From Leptospira sp. WS39.C2 (lineage in GTDB: Bacteria; Spirochaetota; Leptospiria; Leptospirales; Leptospiraceae): DNA of 64,000 nucleotides. Positions 8,302 through 16,250 of the stretch are shown piece by piece (within the stretch, counting starts at the first letter, position 1; each line of letters opens with the position of its first letter). A program made the translations under genes and the position numbers. Under the pieces are notes generated by a model, which was not told the origin of the DNA, searched no databases, and saw nothing but the letters and a program-made list of their open reading frames with translations. The stretch covers positions 1,389,001 through 1,453,000 of the forward strand of contig NZ_CP162142.1 of NCBI RefSeq assembly GCF_040833965.1, in the 5' to 3' direction.

Positions 8302-9565
8302 ACGGAAAAACTCGGTTATAAATCTTTTCCGACGCACCTCGATTTTCTACAACAAAGTTTCGATTTATATTTCCCATCTTTTCCCAAAGATCTGTGTTTT
8401 TGGTGAGTAAATGGAAATGAGTGATAAAATCAGTTTCTGAGGTTGTTCTGAATAGACCACCTAATTCTTGCATAACGATAGCTTCTGGTGCGTTTTGGAT
8501 CCTTGGTCCTGTAATGATGGAAAGTGCCAAAGCAGCTGGTTCTATTGTATTATGAATTCGGTTATGAAAACCACCACCCACATAAGCAAAACTTGCATAT
8601 TGGTAGGCAAATGCTAAGATACCCAAAACATCAAAGAGTAGAAATTTAGGAAGAGGATCCTTTTCATCCAATTCAGAAAAAATGGAAACAGATCCAAACT
8701 GTGATAGTTTAGTTTTCCATTCGTTCATACGAATGTATTCCCATTGGTGTGGGAATATCCAGTAAAAGAGGGAATCCGAATGGGTCTCTAGGTATTTTAA
8801 AAAATAAGATTCACATATTGGATAGGTGGAACCAAGGATTACAGGTTTATTTGAGTTCATAAATTCATTTTGTTTTGATACAAAATCTGTGAATTTTGGA
8901 TTTGGTTTTTTGGTTGTTAACTTATTCCAAACTGATTCAAACCTAGTGTCACCTAAAATTGAAAAATCCGTTCCATCTGCAACCAGTCCTTCAAATTCCT
9001 TAGCCATCAATTTGTGGCTTGGATAAATTCCAGTAAGATACCGAAAGGAAGTTTTGGTTAAGATCTGTACGAGTGGGTTTTTTCGGGAGGACTGCGAAGA
9101 CAAACTTGCACAACATAAATAGGTTTTTGTTCCATATTGATGAGCTTTTTTTAAAAGATTGGGCCAAGTGTCCCAAGCCATAATGAAAAGATATTTTGGT
9201 CGAAACAGACGAAATATTTTTGTATAAGCGAATGGTAAATCAAAGGGAAGGTAAAAATATACATCAGCCAATGGATCAGAAAAAGCAGATTCTTTTACGG
9301 AAGAAGAAAAGACTGATTGGATGATAAAAACATTTGGTCTATGTTTACGTATGGTTTCAACCAAAGCTTTTGCTTGGTCTAATTCCCCAACACTTGCAGA
9401 ATGTAACCAAATTACTGTTTTTCCATTCGGCAAACGTTTGTATAATGATTGGATTGAGTTTTTACGTTTGGTTAACTCTTTTCGAATTTTTTTGGAAAAT
9501 AAGGAAACAAACTTCAATAAAATCCAAATCTTAATCAGTAGTATATTATAAAAAAAATAAACCAT
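8288..9565 (-). CDS. waaA: 3-deoxy-D-manno-octulosonic acid (Kdo) transferase
   Basis: A 425-residue GT30 enzyme that adds Kdo to lipid A precursors in LPS synthesis at the inner membrane. It has an N-terminal hydrophobic anchor (residues ~3-23), the family catalytic block HSASVGELDQA with Glu61, then 'LFIMAWDTWPNLL' (the family usually has an 'E-x-W' here; this one reads AWDTWP), and the C-terminal nucleotide-binding block YVGGGFHNRIHNTIEPAA. ATG 9565 follows the FlaA-like gene stop directly (9566), so the genes are tightly coupled. LPS production is consistent with Leptospira and not with Borrelia or Treponema. Confidence 0.9.
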   Translation of the reverse strand: MVYFFYNILLIKIWILLKFVSLFSKKIRKELTKRKNSIQSLYKRLPNGKTVIWLHSASVGELDQAKALVETIRKHRPNVFIIQSVFSSSVKESAFSDPLADVYFYLPFDLPFAYTKIFRLFRPKYLFIMAWDTWPNLLKKAHQYGTKTYLCCASLSSQSSRKNPLVQILTKTSFRYLTGIYPSHKLMAKEFEGLVADGTDFSILGDTRFESVWNKLTTKKPNPKFTDFVSKQNEFMNSNKPVILGSTYPICESYFLKYLETHSDSLFYWIFPHQWEYIRMNEWKTKLSQFGSVSIFSELDEKDPLPKFLLFDVLGILAFAYQYASFAYVGGGFHNRIHNTIEPAALALSIITGPRIQNAPEAIVMQELGGLFRTTSETDFITHFHLLTKNTDLWEKMGNINRNFVVENRGASEKIYNRVFPYDKI

Positions 9566-10315
9566 TTAGCGTTTGTTACCCCAAGTGTCATTTACTTCGG
9601 AACCTGGGTAACTAAATGTACGTTTGTCGATCACAAAACATAAATTATCAAAATACAAATGAAACTCTCCTTTTTTTTGAGAGGCTAAACTTTTCAAACG
9701 AAAAGAAGCAAATGAAATGGGAAAAGACATAGATTGTATGAGTCTCGTATTTTCTTTTGGTAAATTGATTTTGAATTCCAACCGGCGCCATCCTACAAAA
9801 TTGAGTGTTCCTAAATCAAAGTATAAGTCCTTTGATTTTTTTTGCGAAAGCCCCATACTCAAATTGATATGATGACCTTCTGAATACACCCAAAGGATCC
9901 CTTGGATAGGCATTCCGAGTGGGAGTTGGATGGGTTCTTTTGGACGGATTTCCCAATGGTCAAGCCGTGGATTTTCCACATAACTTTGTAATAGGAAACT
10001 CGTTTGGTTTTGTAAGTTTGGGTATCCAGATTCTCGTAAGAGTTTTGATTCTTCTAAAAATGCTTCAGACTTAGCAAGGGAAGAAGCAAATTGGGTTTGG
10101 GCTAAAAAGGAATCCACTCTGTAAAATTCCCATGGCCTTTCCCCTTCAAAATCTTCCACCAAATAGAGTAGGTAGTGAGTATCGATGGCCAATGCAGATC
10201 TTAAAATTTGAACACTACCCAGTTCATCTGGGTCGTGGGGCCTCGGAAGAGACAAAAGACTGGCAAAACTCAGTAAGAAACCTAGAAAGAATGTAATTTT
10301 TTTTATGTTTTGCAT
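9566..10315 (-). CDS. FlaA-family flagellar filament sheath protein paralogue
   Basis: A 249-residue protein with an N-terminal signal peptide (cleavage near residues 22-25, after SLLSLPRP). The core matches spirochete FlaA: 'LVEDFEG--PWEFYRVDSF', then a jelly-roll-like series 'WVYSEGHHINLSMGLSQ', 'DLGTLNFVGWRRLEFKINLP' and 'FHLYFDNLCFVID'. FlaA proteins coat the FlaB core of periplasmic flagella. It is not beside another flaA, so it may be one of the extra FlaA-like proteins rather than FlaA1 or FlaA2. ATG 10315 has a GTGAG-like Shine-Dalgarno. It is divergent from the gene at 10385 across a 69-base spacer. Confidence 0.7.
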   Translation of the reverse strand: MQNIKKITFFLGFLLSFASLLSLPRPHDPDELGSVQILRSALAIDTHYLLYLVEDFEGERPWEFYRVDSFLAQTQFASSLAKSEAFLEESKLLRESGYPNLQNQTSFLLQSYVENPRLDHWEIRPKEPIQLPLGMPIQGILWVYSEGHHINLSMGLSQKKSKDLYFDLGTLNFVGWRRLEFKINLPKENTRLIQSMSFPISFASFRLKSLASQKKGEFHLYFDNLCFVIDKRTFSYPGSEVNDTWGNKR

Positions 10316-10384
10316 GATTTCTCACTTTTCGAAAGCGCAAAAACGTGTACTCTATCCTTATCAAAGGAAAGGAATCCGCACGTC

Positions 10385-11194
10385 ATGGGCCGCCGCGACA
10401 ATTTGAAAATACTCACAACTGCCATTCTAGTGGTCCTACTTCTTTCATCGTTCATTTTCGCATTTATCTATAGAAACGAAATTTACCAAAAGCTCCAAAC
10501 CATAGGAAAAAACAAAGAAGTGGAGATGGTCGATCGGGAAATCACAAAATCACCTGACACAATCCCACCTCCAAAAGACCAAATGGATGGGTCCGAGGCT
10601 CGAGACTCTTTAGAAGACCGTTCGAGGCTTCCAGAACTCCCGAGTTTGGATGATATGGAACCTGAATCGGAACGTCCAAGATCGGTATCTGTAACGTCTG
10701 GTGCCAAAACGAAAGAAACAAAAGACAGCGGGTCAAGGTTACAGGAAAAATTAGACAAAGTCGAAGAAGAGTTCACTCCAAAAGAAAACACAACGGGTGT
10801 GAAATCGAATCCCAAAGAGACTGTTAAAAAACAACCTGATATTGAAAAATCAAAACAAACGAACCAAGAGAAAGAAGATAAGATAACTGAGCCAAAAACA
10901 TCTGTCTCCAAAGTAAAAAAATCAAAATTAGAAAAAGATCCCACAACTGTTAGTTACAAAACAAAACGTAAAAAATCAAATTCCAAAACTTCGTCAAAAT
11001 CACAAACTACTTACTACAAAGAAACAAGTGTTAGTAAAAGAACAAGTTCCAAACAAAGTGGTTCCTCTTCTTCGTTAGAAGTAAGAGTGAAAGAAGTGGA
11101 ACAAAAACTAAATACCCAATCAGATCGGAATGAAAAACGATTTATGGAAATTGAACGTAGAATTGATTCTTTAGAAAAAGCATTAGCTAAGTAA
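10385..11194 (+). CDS. Hypothetical membrane-anchored, disordered, coiled-coil protein
   Basis: A 269-residue protein. One N-terminal transmembrane anchor (about residues 10-30) is followed by ~180 residues of low-complexity Lys/Ser/Thr/Glu sequence with no predicted fold. The C-terminus (VKEVEQKLNTQSDRNEKRFMEI onward) has heptad character and probably forms a short coiled coil. ATG 10385 follows an AAAGGAAAGGAA Shine-Dalgarno and was preferred to an in-frame start 75 bases upstream that would overlap the divergent flaA-like start. Two bases separate it from the next gene. Function unknown. Confidence 0.72.
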   Translation: MGRRDNLKILTTAILVVLLLSSFIFAFIYRNEIYQKLQTIGKNKEVEMVDREITKSPDTIPPPKDQMDGSEARDSLEDRSRLPELPSLDDMEPESERPRSVSVTSGAKTKETKDSGSRLQEKLDKVEEEFTPKENTTGVKSNPKETVKKQPDIEKSKQTNQEKEDKITEPKTSVSKVKKSKLEKDPTTVSYKTKRKKSNSKTSSKSQTTYYKETSVSKRTSSKQSGSSSSLEVRVKEVEQKLNTQSDRNEKRFMEIERRIDSLEKALAK

Positions 11195-11196
11195 TC

Positions 11197-11895
11197 GTGT
11201 CTGATTACATTTCGATCTATAATTCTATTCAAAACGAATTCAAATCTTTGAAAGAGGGAAATCCTCCTACGCTCATAGCGGTATCCAAAACCAAACCCTA
11301 TCAAGTGGTAAAGGATGCCTATTTACAAGGGATCAGAGAGTTTGGAGAAAATTATATCCCTGAAGCAATTGAAAAATTTACTAGGTTACGAGAGGAATAC
11401 CCAGAATCTGAAACTACGGTAAATGTCCATCACATTGGACCCGTGCAATCCGGAACTTTACGTAAGTTATTCGGAGTTTTTTCGTATACACATGGTGTTG
11501 GTTCGTTTTCGAGTCTTTCTGAACTCTTAAAACGTGCTGAAAAAGAAAAAAAGAAAATTCACTATTTTTTACAAACAAACCTTACAAATGAAAATACAAA
11601 ACATGGTTTTAATTTAGAAACAATTCTAACAAACAAAGATGAGTTAATTAAATACCAAAACGAATATTGTATTTGGGAAGGGTTTATGGGGATGGGGCCT
11701 TCTTCAGGAGACCTAACAGAAACAAAAGATGCCTTCACTCACTTAGCGAATTTGCGGGATGAATATTTCCCCAATCAAAAACTTTCTATGGGTATGAGTG
11801 GAGATTACGAGATCGCAGTAGAACTTGGATCCAACTTTGTTCGGATCGGATCAAAAATTTTTGGAGAGAGGGATTATGGCACACACTCCGTTTAA
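11197..11895 (+). CDS. YggS/PROSC-family pyridoxal phosphate homeostasis protein
   Basis: A 232-residue single-domain PLP-binding TIM-barrel protein without known catalytic activity; family members buffer intracellular PLP. Visible blocks are the PLP lysine in 'IAVSKTKP', 'REFGENYIPEA', 'HHIGPVQSGTLRKLF' (usual form HFIGxLQxNK), 'FLQTNLTNENTKHGF' and the C-terminal 'SMGMSGDYEIAVELGSNFVRIGSKIFGER'-type block. It starts at GTG 11197, two bases after the preceding stop, and its end overlaps proC by 20 bases. The yggS-proC pairing is common in bacteria and supports both calls. Confidence 0.9.
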   Translation: MSDYISIYNSIQNEFKSLKEGNPPTLIAVSKTKPYQVVKDAYLQGIREFGENYIPEAIEKFTRLREEYPESETTVNVHHIGPVQSGTLRKLFGVFSYTHGVGSFSSLSELLKRAEKEKKKIHYFLQTNLTNENTKHGFNLETILTNKDELIKYQNEYCIWEGFMGMGPSSGDLTETKDAFTHLANLRDEYFPNQKLSMGMSGDYEIAVELGSNFVRIGSKIFGERDYGTHSV

Positions 11896-12667
11896 AACAG
11901 TAGGTATGGTTGGTCTTGGGAAAATGGGAGGAGCCATAGCGAAGGCACTAGTCACTCAAGGGACACATGTTTTTGCCTTTGATCCAAATCTAAAAGTTTC
12001 ACCGATCGAAGGTGTCACACTCGTTTCCACATTGGATGCATTGATGAAAGAAGCAGGACTTTTTGTCATTGCTGTAAAACCAAATTTTGTCCAACCAGTC
12101 CTTCGTGAATTCCAAAAGCCAGGGATATTTGTCTCCATTGCCGCGGGGATCACTTATGACCAATTGGTGACATCTACTCCGAAAGGATCTACTTGTGTGA
12201 GGGTTATGCCAAATTTACCCCTTGTGTCCAATCGTGGTGCCATGGGGTACTATTGTGAGGAGGAGGGAGTCTCGCATACGGAACGTCTCTTTTATGGGAT
12301 GGGGGAATGCATTCGTATTTCCAAGGAAACTCTGATGGATGTTGTCACCGGGTTATCTGGTTCGGGTCCAGCTTATGTACTTACATTTTTACAGGCTATG
12401 GCAGAGGCAGGTTTACAAGAGGGTTTAAGTTATGAGGAATCTTTGGGTCTGGCAATGGAAACCATCGAAGGAACCTTGGTTTACTTCCGTGACCTCAGAA
12501 CAAAAGACAAGGCTGTCCATCCAATGGAAGTGCGGAATTGGGTAACTTCCCCGGGTGGGACCACCATTTTTGGTTTGGATGCTTTGGAACGAGGTGGATT
12601 TTCCACCGCGGTCCGGGATGCCGTTCGTCGTGCAACGGAAAGAAGTCGGGAATTAGGTAAGGGATGA
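11876..12667 (+). CDS. proC: Pyrroline-5-carboxylate reductase
   Basis: A 263-residue enzyme catalysing the last step of proline synthesis, NAD(P)H-dependent reduction of pyrroline-5-carboxylate. It has an N-terminal Rossmann motif VGMVGLGKMGGAIA, 'AVKPNFVQPVL', 'VRVMPNLP' and the family signature 'VTGLSGSGPAYVLTFLQAMAEAG' through to 'SPGGTTIFGLDALE'. The ATG at 11876 lies inside the end of the PLP-homeostasis gene and starts directly at the Rossmann fold; a longer frame from 11825 would only translate the upstream gene out of frame. It converges on tRNA-fMet six bases after its stop. Confidence 0.93.
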   Translation: MAHTPFKTVGMVGLGKMGGAIAKALVTQGTHVFAFDPNLKVSPIEGVTLVSTLDALMKEAGLFVIAVKPNFVQPVLREFQKPGIFVSIAAGITYDQLVTSTPKGSTCVRVMPNLPLVSNRGAMGYYCEEEGVSHTERLFYGMGECIRISKETLMDVVTGLSGSGPAYVLTFLQAMAEAGLQEGLSYEESLGLAMETIEGTLVYFRDLRTKDKAVHPMEVRNWVTSPGGTTIFGLDALERGGFSTAVRDAVRRATERSRELGKG

Positions 12668-12673
12668 TAACGG

Positions 12674-12748
<75 letters not shown>

Positions 12749-12756
12749 ATACGACC

Positions 12757-12784
12757 ATTGTTTTTAAGATTAGTTTATTGTCAA
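12757..12784 (-). promoter_or_regulatory. Candidate promoter for tRNA-fMet
   Basis: On the minus strand a perfect TTGACA (plus coordinates 12779-12784) is followed 16 bases later by AACAAT (12757-12762, four of six matches to TATAAT), about 10 bases before the mature tRNA 5' end. Spacing and position fit a sigma-70-type promoter. Only the -35 box is a strong match. Confidence 0.45.
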
Positions 12785-12913
12785 CACAATGAAAAAAGAA
12801 ACTATCAAATCACAAGTCCTTTGTAATTTTATCGGTTTCCGCCAAAATCTTACTTTACAGGTGTCAAATAGAGCGAATGATTCCTATCTTATATAGAATT
12901 CTGGCGGTGCGTT

Positions 12914-13975
12914 TTGTCTTTTAAAGAAAACACTGATATCGTTTTTGAGCATTACGAAAAAAAAATCTACGACCAAAAACAACTACTGGAAATCTCCCGT
13001 GCATTAAATTCCACGTTAGACTATAAGTATTTAATTGATGCAATTCTTAACATCTGTTTGGCGCAGCTGCAAACCCTTCATGCAGCAATGTACTTAGAGC
13101 CAGAAATTGACCTAGGTTTATTCAAATTAGAACCACAATCCATTAAAGGTTTTGAGCTCAGTTCCGACGAACAAAACTACGAAATCAAAATTGATAGCCC
13201 TCTCATCCATTATTTTGAAGAAAAACCAAAAGCCATCACGATGGACCAAATCCTCCAGATGGAAGTTTTGAACAAAATCCCAGACATTGTTTACCTTCGT
13301 AAAATGGGCGCGGAAATCCTCGTTCCTCTCAATGCTAAGGGCAAGGTAAATGGTTTACTTGTCCTTGGTGACAAAATGACTTCCGAAGAATTTTTGGAAG
13401 ATGAAAAAGAATTTATGACAACCCTTGCAAATCTCGCAGGGATCGCTGTGGACAATGCAAGGCTTTATGAGCTTGCCACAGTGGATATGATGACAGGTTT
13501 AAAAATCCACCACTACTTCCAAACCAAACTAAAGGAAGAGATGGAACGTTGTCGTAAAAAAGGTACAAAACTATCCCTCCTATTTACAGACGTAGATAAT
13601 TTTAAAACCTTCAATGATACCTATGGACACCAAGCGGGGGACGTTGTCCTCATCGAAGTGGCAAAACAACTCATTGGCAAAGCACAGCGCCACCATATCC
13701 CAGCCCGTTACGGTGGGGAAGAATTTTGTTTAGTGATGCCAGGTGCGACAGAAGAAGAGGCCATTACCAAAGGGGAAGAAATTCGTAAAGCTGTGGAAGA
13801 GATGGTCGTAAAAAATCCGAATGATGGTTCTGATTTAAAGGTCACTCTTTCTGTAGGAGTTTCTAGTTTTCGTTCCACTGATCGTAATAATAAAGATTTG
13901 ATTGAACGTGCGGACAAAGCCTTGTACCAAGCCAAACATTCTGGCAGAAACCGCACAATTTGTTATAAAGATTAG
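12914..13975 (+). CDS. GAF-GGDEF diguanylate cyclase
   Basis: A 353-residue cytoplasmic signalling protein. A short N-terminal helix (EHYEKKIYDQKQLLEIS) leads into a GAF domain (about residues 25-190), then a GGDEF domain (about 195-350) with the active site RYGGEEF, the metal-binding 'FTDVDNFKTFNDTYGHQAGD' block and the C-terminal 'ERADKALYQAKHSGRN'. It should make cyclic-di-GMP. The RxxD inhibitory site upstream of GGEEF is absent (the equivalent positions are Gln and His), so product inhibition at that site is not expected. It starts at TTG 12914. Leptospira genomes carry many such GAF-GGDEF proteins. Confidence 0.9.
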   Translation: MSFKENTDIVFEHYEKKIYDQKQLLEISRALNSTLDYKYLIDAILNICLAQLQTLHAAMYLEPEIDLGLFKLEPQSIKGFELSSDEQNYEIKIDSPLIHYFEEKPKAITMDQILQMEVLNKIPDIVYLRKMGAEILVPLNAKGKVNGLLVLGDKMTSEEFLEDEKEFMTTLANLAGIAVDNARLYELATVDMMTGLKIHHYFQTKLKEEMERCRKKGTKLSLLFTDVDNFKTFNDTYGHQAGDVVLIEVAKQLIGKAQRHHIPARYGGEEFCLVMPGATEEEAITKGEEIRKAVEEMVVKNPNDGSDLKVTLSVGVSSFRSTDRNNKDLIERADKALYQAKHSGRNRTICYKD

Positions 13976-13997
13976 GAAATTTGCCGATGGGTAGAGT

Positions 13998-14225
13998 ATG
14001 GCAGAACCAGCATACCTACTCAAAGACCTCTCACCTTCCGTTTCTTCGGATGTTTATGAATCCATTCGTAACCGTGCTCTTGGGTTGTCTTCTTTCAATT
14101 TCCAACCTTACTCTTGTTTCATTGAATACAAATCCAAAGATACAAATACAGGGATTGAATACAGAGATTGTACGGTAGATTATTCCAGATGCCCACACTC
14201 TCGTTGTATCAAAAAATTGGTTTAG
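13998..14225 (+). CDS. Hypothetical 75-residue Cys-containing protein
   Basis: A small ORF 22 bases after the GGDEF gene, preceded by a GGGTAGAG Shine-Dalgarno-like stretch. The product is soluble with balanced composition; the C-terminal half has four Cys (one near residue 40, then C-TVDYSR-C-PHSR-C). It overlaps the start of the pepsin-like lipoprotein gene by 37 bases. It is not recognised, and calling it real rests on position, Shine-Dalgarno and composition. Confidence 0.5.
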   Translation: MAEPAYLLKDLSPSVSSDVYESIRNRALGLSSFNFQPYSCFIEYKSKDTNTGIEYRDCTVDYSRCPHSRCIKKLV

Positions 14226-15106
14226 TATTCCTCTCCCTCAGTGTTGGGATGTGTCTGCCAAACCCAACACAATACCAAAAAACAAAACTCCCTTTATCTT
14301 CTGACCCAATAACTCCGACACCATCTCTCACTTCGTTTCCATTTCCAAGAACCCTTCCTCCTCACACCAAAATACAAGTGTTAGATACTGGGATTTCCCT
14401 TTTGCTTCTAGGGTTTCAATCAGGGAATGAATCTTATTCCTTTTTATGGGATACTGGTTCCGACATCAGTTTTTATGAAGGATCTGATACATCCTATTCC
14501 AAAGAATTCCAAATTGGTGAGAAAATTTTAGAAATCAGAAGGGGAGAAGGGATTTTACCAAAAGGCATCCAAGGTTTATTGGGAATTGATGCCTTCCAGG
14601 GCACTTGCCTTTTTTTTGATGGGACTACCCTCTATTGGTTTTCTGGTGATTCTCCGTTTTGTGCACACCCTGATGCCTACCTAGGCACTGGATTAAAAAT
14701 CCTTTCTACAAAACAAAAAAAACTACATTCCTTCGTTTCCTTTGAATACCCAAAATCTTTTATTTCTTATGCACATTTGGATACAGGGGCATCTCTTAGC
14801 ATCCTGCCCAAAGGGGAAGGGGATGTTTTCCTCGGTCAAAAAAGAGTCTTCCGTCCAGGAAATACCATTCTCAACTTAGAACATTGGGAATCAAACGAAC
14901 CTCTCACCCTGCTAACCAAGTCAGGATTCCGAGAAGAATACCGAAAGGTTCAGTTTCTCACAGGAATTTCACTTGAGAATTTCCATTTATCGGGGGACAA
15001 GGATAAGGAAGAGGTTTGGGTGATCGGACTTGGTGTACTTAGGACTCGTCCTCTGTTTTGGGATTTTTCCAGGAACCGCGTCGGGATCATCCACCAAGAG
15101 AACTAA
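14189..15106 (+). CDS. Two-lobed pepsin/retropepsin-like aspartic protease, lipoprotein
   Basis: A 305-residue protein. The N-terminus is a signal peptide ending in LSVGMC (Cys22), then a Pro/Thr/Ser-rich linker to about residue 58. Two lobes follow, each with an Asp-Thr-Gly active-site loop and a later hydrophobic-hydrophobic-Gly: lobe 1 has SFLWDTGSDISFY (Asp88) and GIQGLLGIDAF; lobe 2 has YAHLDTGASLSIL (Asp198) and VIGLGVLRTRPLFWDFSRNRVGI, strikingly like the C-terminal block of pepsins. Both catalytic Asp residues are present, so one chain could form a complete active site in the envelope. ATG 14189 is preferred to TTG 14168. One base separates it from mnmA. Confidence 0.72.
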   Translation: MPTLSLYQKIGLVFLSLSVGMCLPNPTQYQKTKLPLSSDPITPTPSLTSFPFPRTLPPHTKIQVLDTGISLLLLGFQSGNESYSFLWDTGSDISFYEGSDTSYSKEFQIGEKILEIRRGEGILPKGIQGLLGIDAFQGTCLFFDGTTLYWFSGDSPFCAHPDAYLGTGLKILSTKQKKLHSFVSFEYPKSFISYAHLDTGASLSILPKGEGDVFLGQKRVFRPGNTILNLEHWESNEPLTLLTKSGFREEYRKVQFLTGISLENFHLSGDKDKEEVWVIGLGVLRTRPLFWDFSRNRVGIIHQEN

Positions 15107-15107
15107 G

Positions 15108-16250
15108 GTGAAAGAAAAAGAAAAAATCATAGTGGCGATGAGTGGTGGAGTGGACAGTGCCGTTGCGGCAGGACTCCTCATGGAAGAAGGTTACGATGTC
15201 ATAGGTGTGAACCTTAGAACTTGGGAATATGAAGCACCGGCTTGTGATACCACTAAAAAATCCTGTTGTTCCCCTGAAGACATCCGGGATGCTCGTGATG
15301 TAGGCCTCTCTTTAAACATTCCATTTTATGTTATCAAAATGGAAAAGGTATTTGGGGAACGAGTGATCGATCGTTTTATCAGCGACTACAAAGATGGTCG
15401 AACTCCAAACCCATGTGTGGAATGTAACACCTTCGTAAAGTTTGGCGCCCTTTTCGAACAAGCCAAAAAATTAGGTATTGATAAAATTGCTACGGGCCAT
15501 TATGCCCGTGTCATTGAAGTAGACGGGCGTTATGCGATCCGTAATGCCGTGGATATGAAAAAAAACCAAACTTATTATTTATACGGTTTGTCCCAAGAAA
15601 ATATCAAAAATACAGTTTTCCCATTGGGAGAAATGGACAAATCCCAAGTACGGGAAATTGCAAAACGAATGGGACTTCCTGTCGCTGAAAAACCTGAGTC
15701 TCAAGAAATATGTTTTATCCCTGAAAATGATTATAGGTCTTTCCTGAAAAAAAAGGGAATCCAGTTTACACCAGGATTTTTTAAATTGGCCTCCGGCCAA
15801 ATCATTGGCAAACACCAAGGGAAAGAAGGATTCACCATTGGCCAAAGGAAAGGACTTGGAATTGCTTGGAAAAATCCACTTTACGTACTATCGATTGAAG
15901 ATGATGGAACAGTCATTTTGGGAGAAGAGGAAGAAACGGTTTCAGAATCCTTTGTATTAGAAGAGATCACTTACCAAGCTTTGGCTCCATTATCTCTTGG
16001 ACAGTCCCTTGAGATGAAAGTCCAAATTCGTTACCGAAGTGCACCTGTTCATTGTAAGGTGACATCTCTCGGTGATACCTGGCGAGTAGAATTTTTAGAA
16101 GATGTAAAAAGTGTCACACCAGGCCAATCCGCAACATTTTATCCAACAAACGGAGATTATTTGTTTGCGGGTGGCATCATCCAAAAAGGTTCTATCACTC
16201 GTAAAATCAAATCAAACGTGAGTAGTTTTCGGGAGAGTGTTCCCATTTGA
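15108..16250 (+). CDS. mnmA: tRNA-specific 2-thiouridylase
   Basis: A 380-residue enzyme that thiolates U34 of Lys, Glu and Gln tRNAs. It has the PP-loop AMSGGVDSAVAAGLL, the catalytic Cys in TPNPCVECN, the second Cys in SQEICFIPENDYRSFL, 'GFTIGQRKGLGI' and a C-terminal beta-barrel. I chose GTG 15108 because the longer frame from 15030 lies wholly inside the protease gene; the preceding stop ends at 15106 and an AAGAG Shine-Dalgarno lies upstream. Its stop overlaps the start of the ATP-grasp fusion gene (TTGA). Confidence 0.95.
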   Translation: MKEKEKIIVAMSGGVDSAVAAGLLMEEGYDVIGVNLRTWEYEAPACDTTKKSCCSPEDIRDARDVGLSLNIPFYVIKMEKVFGERVIDRFISDYKDGRTPNPCVECNTFVKFGALFEQAKKLGIDKIATGHYARVIEVDGRYAIRNAVDMKKNQTYYLYGLSQENIKNTVFPLGEMDKSQVREIAKRMGLPVAEKPESQEICFIPENDYRSFLKKKGIQFTPGFFKLASGQIIGKHQGKEGFTIGQRKGLGIAWKNPLYVLSIEDDGTVILGEEEETVSESFVLEEITYQALAPLSLGQSLEMKVQIRYRSAPVHCKVTSLGDTWRVEFLEDVKSVTPGQSATFYPTNGDYLFAGGIIQKGSITRKIKSNVSSFRESVPI

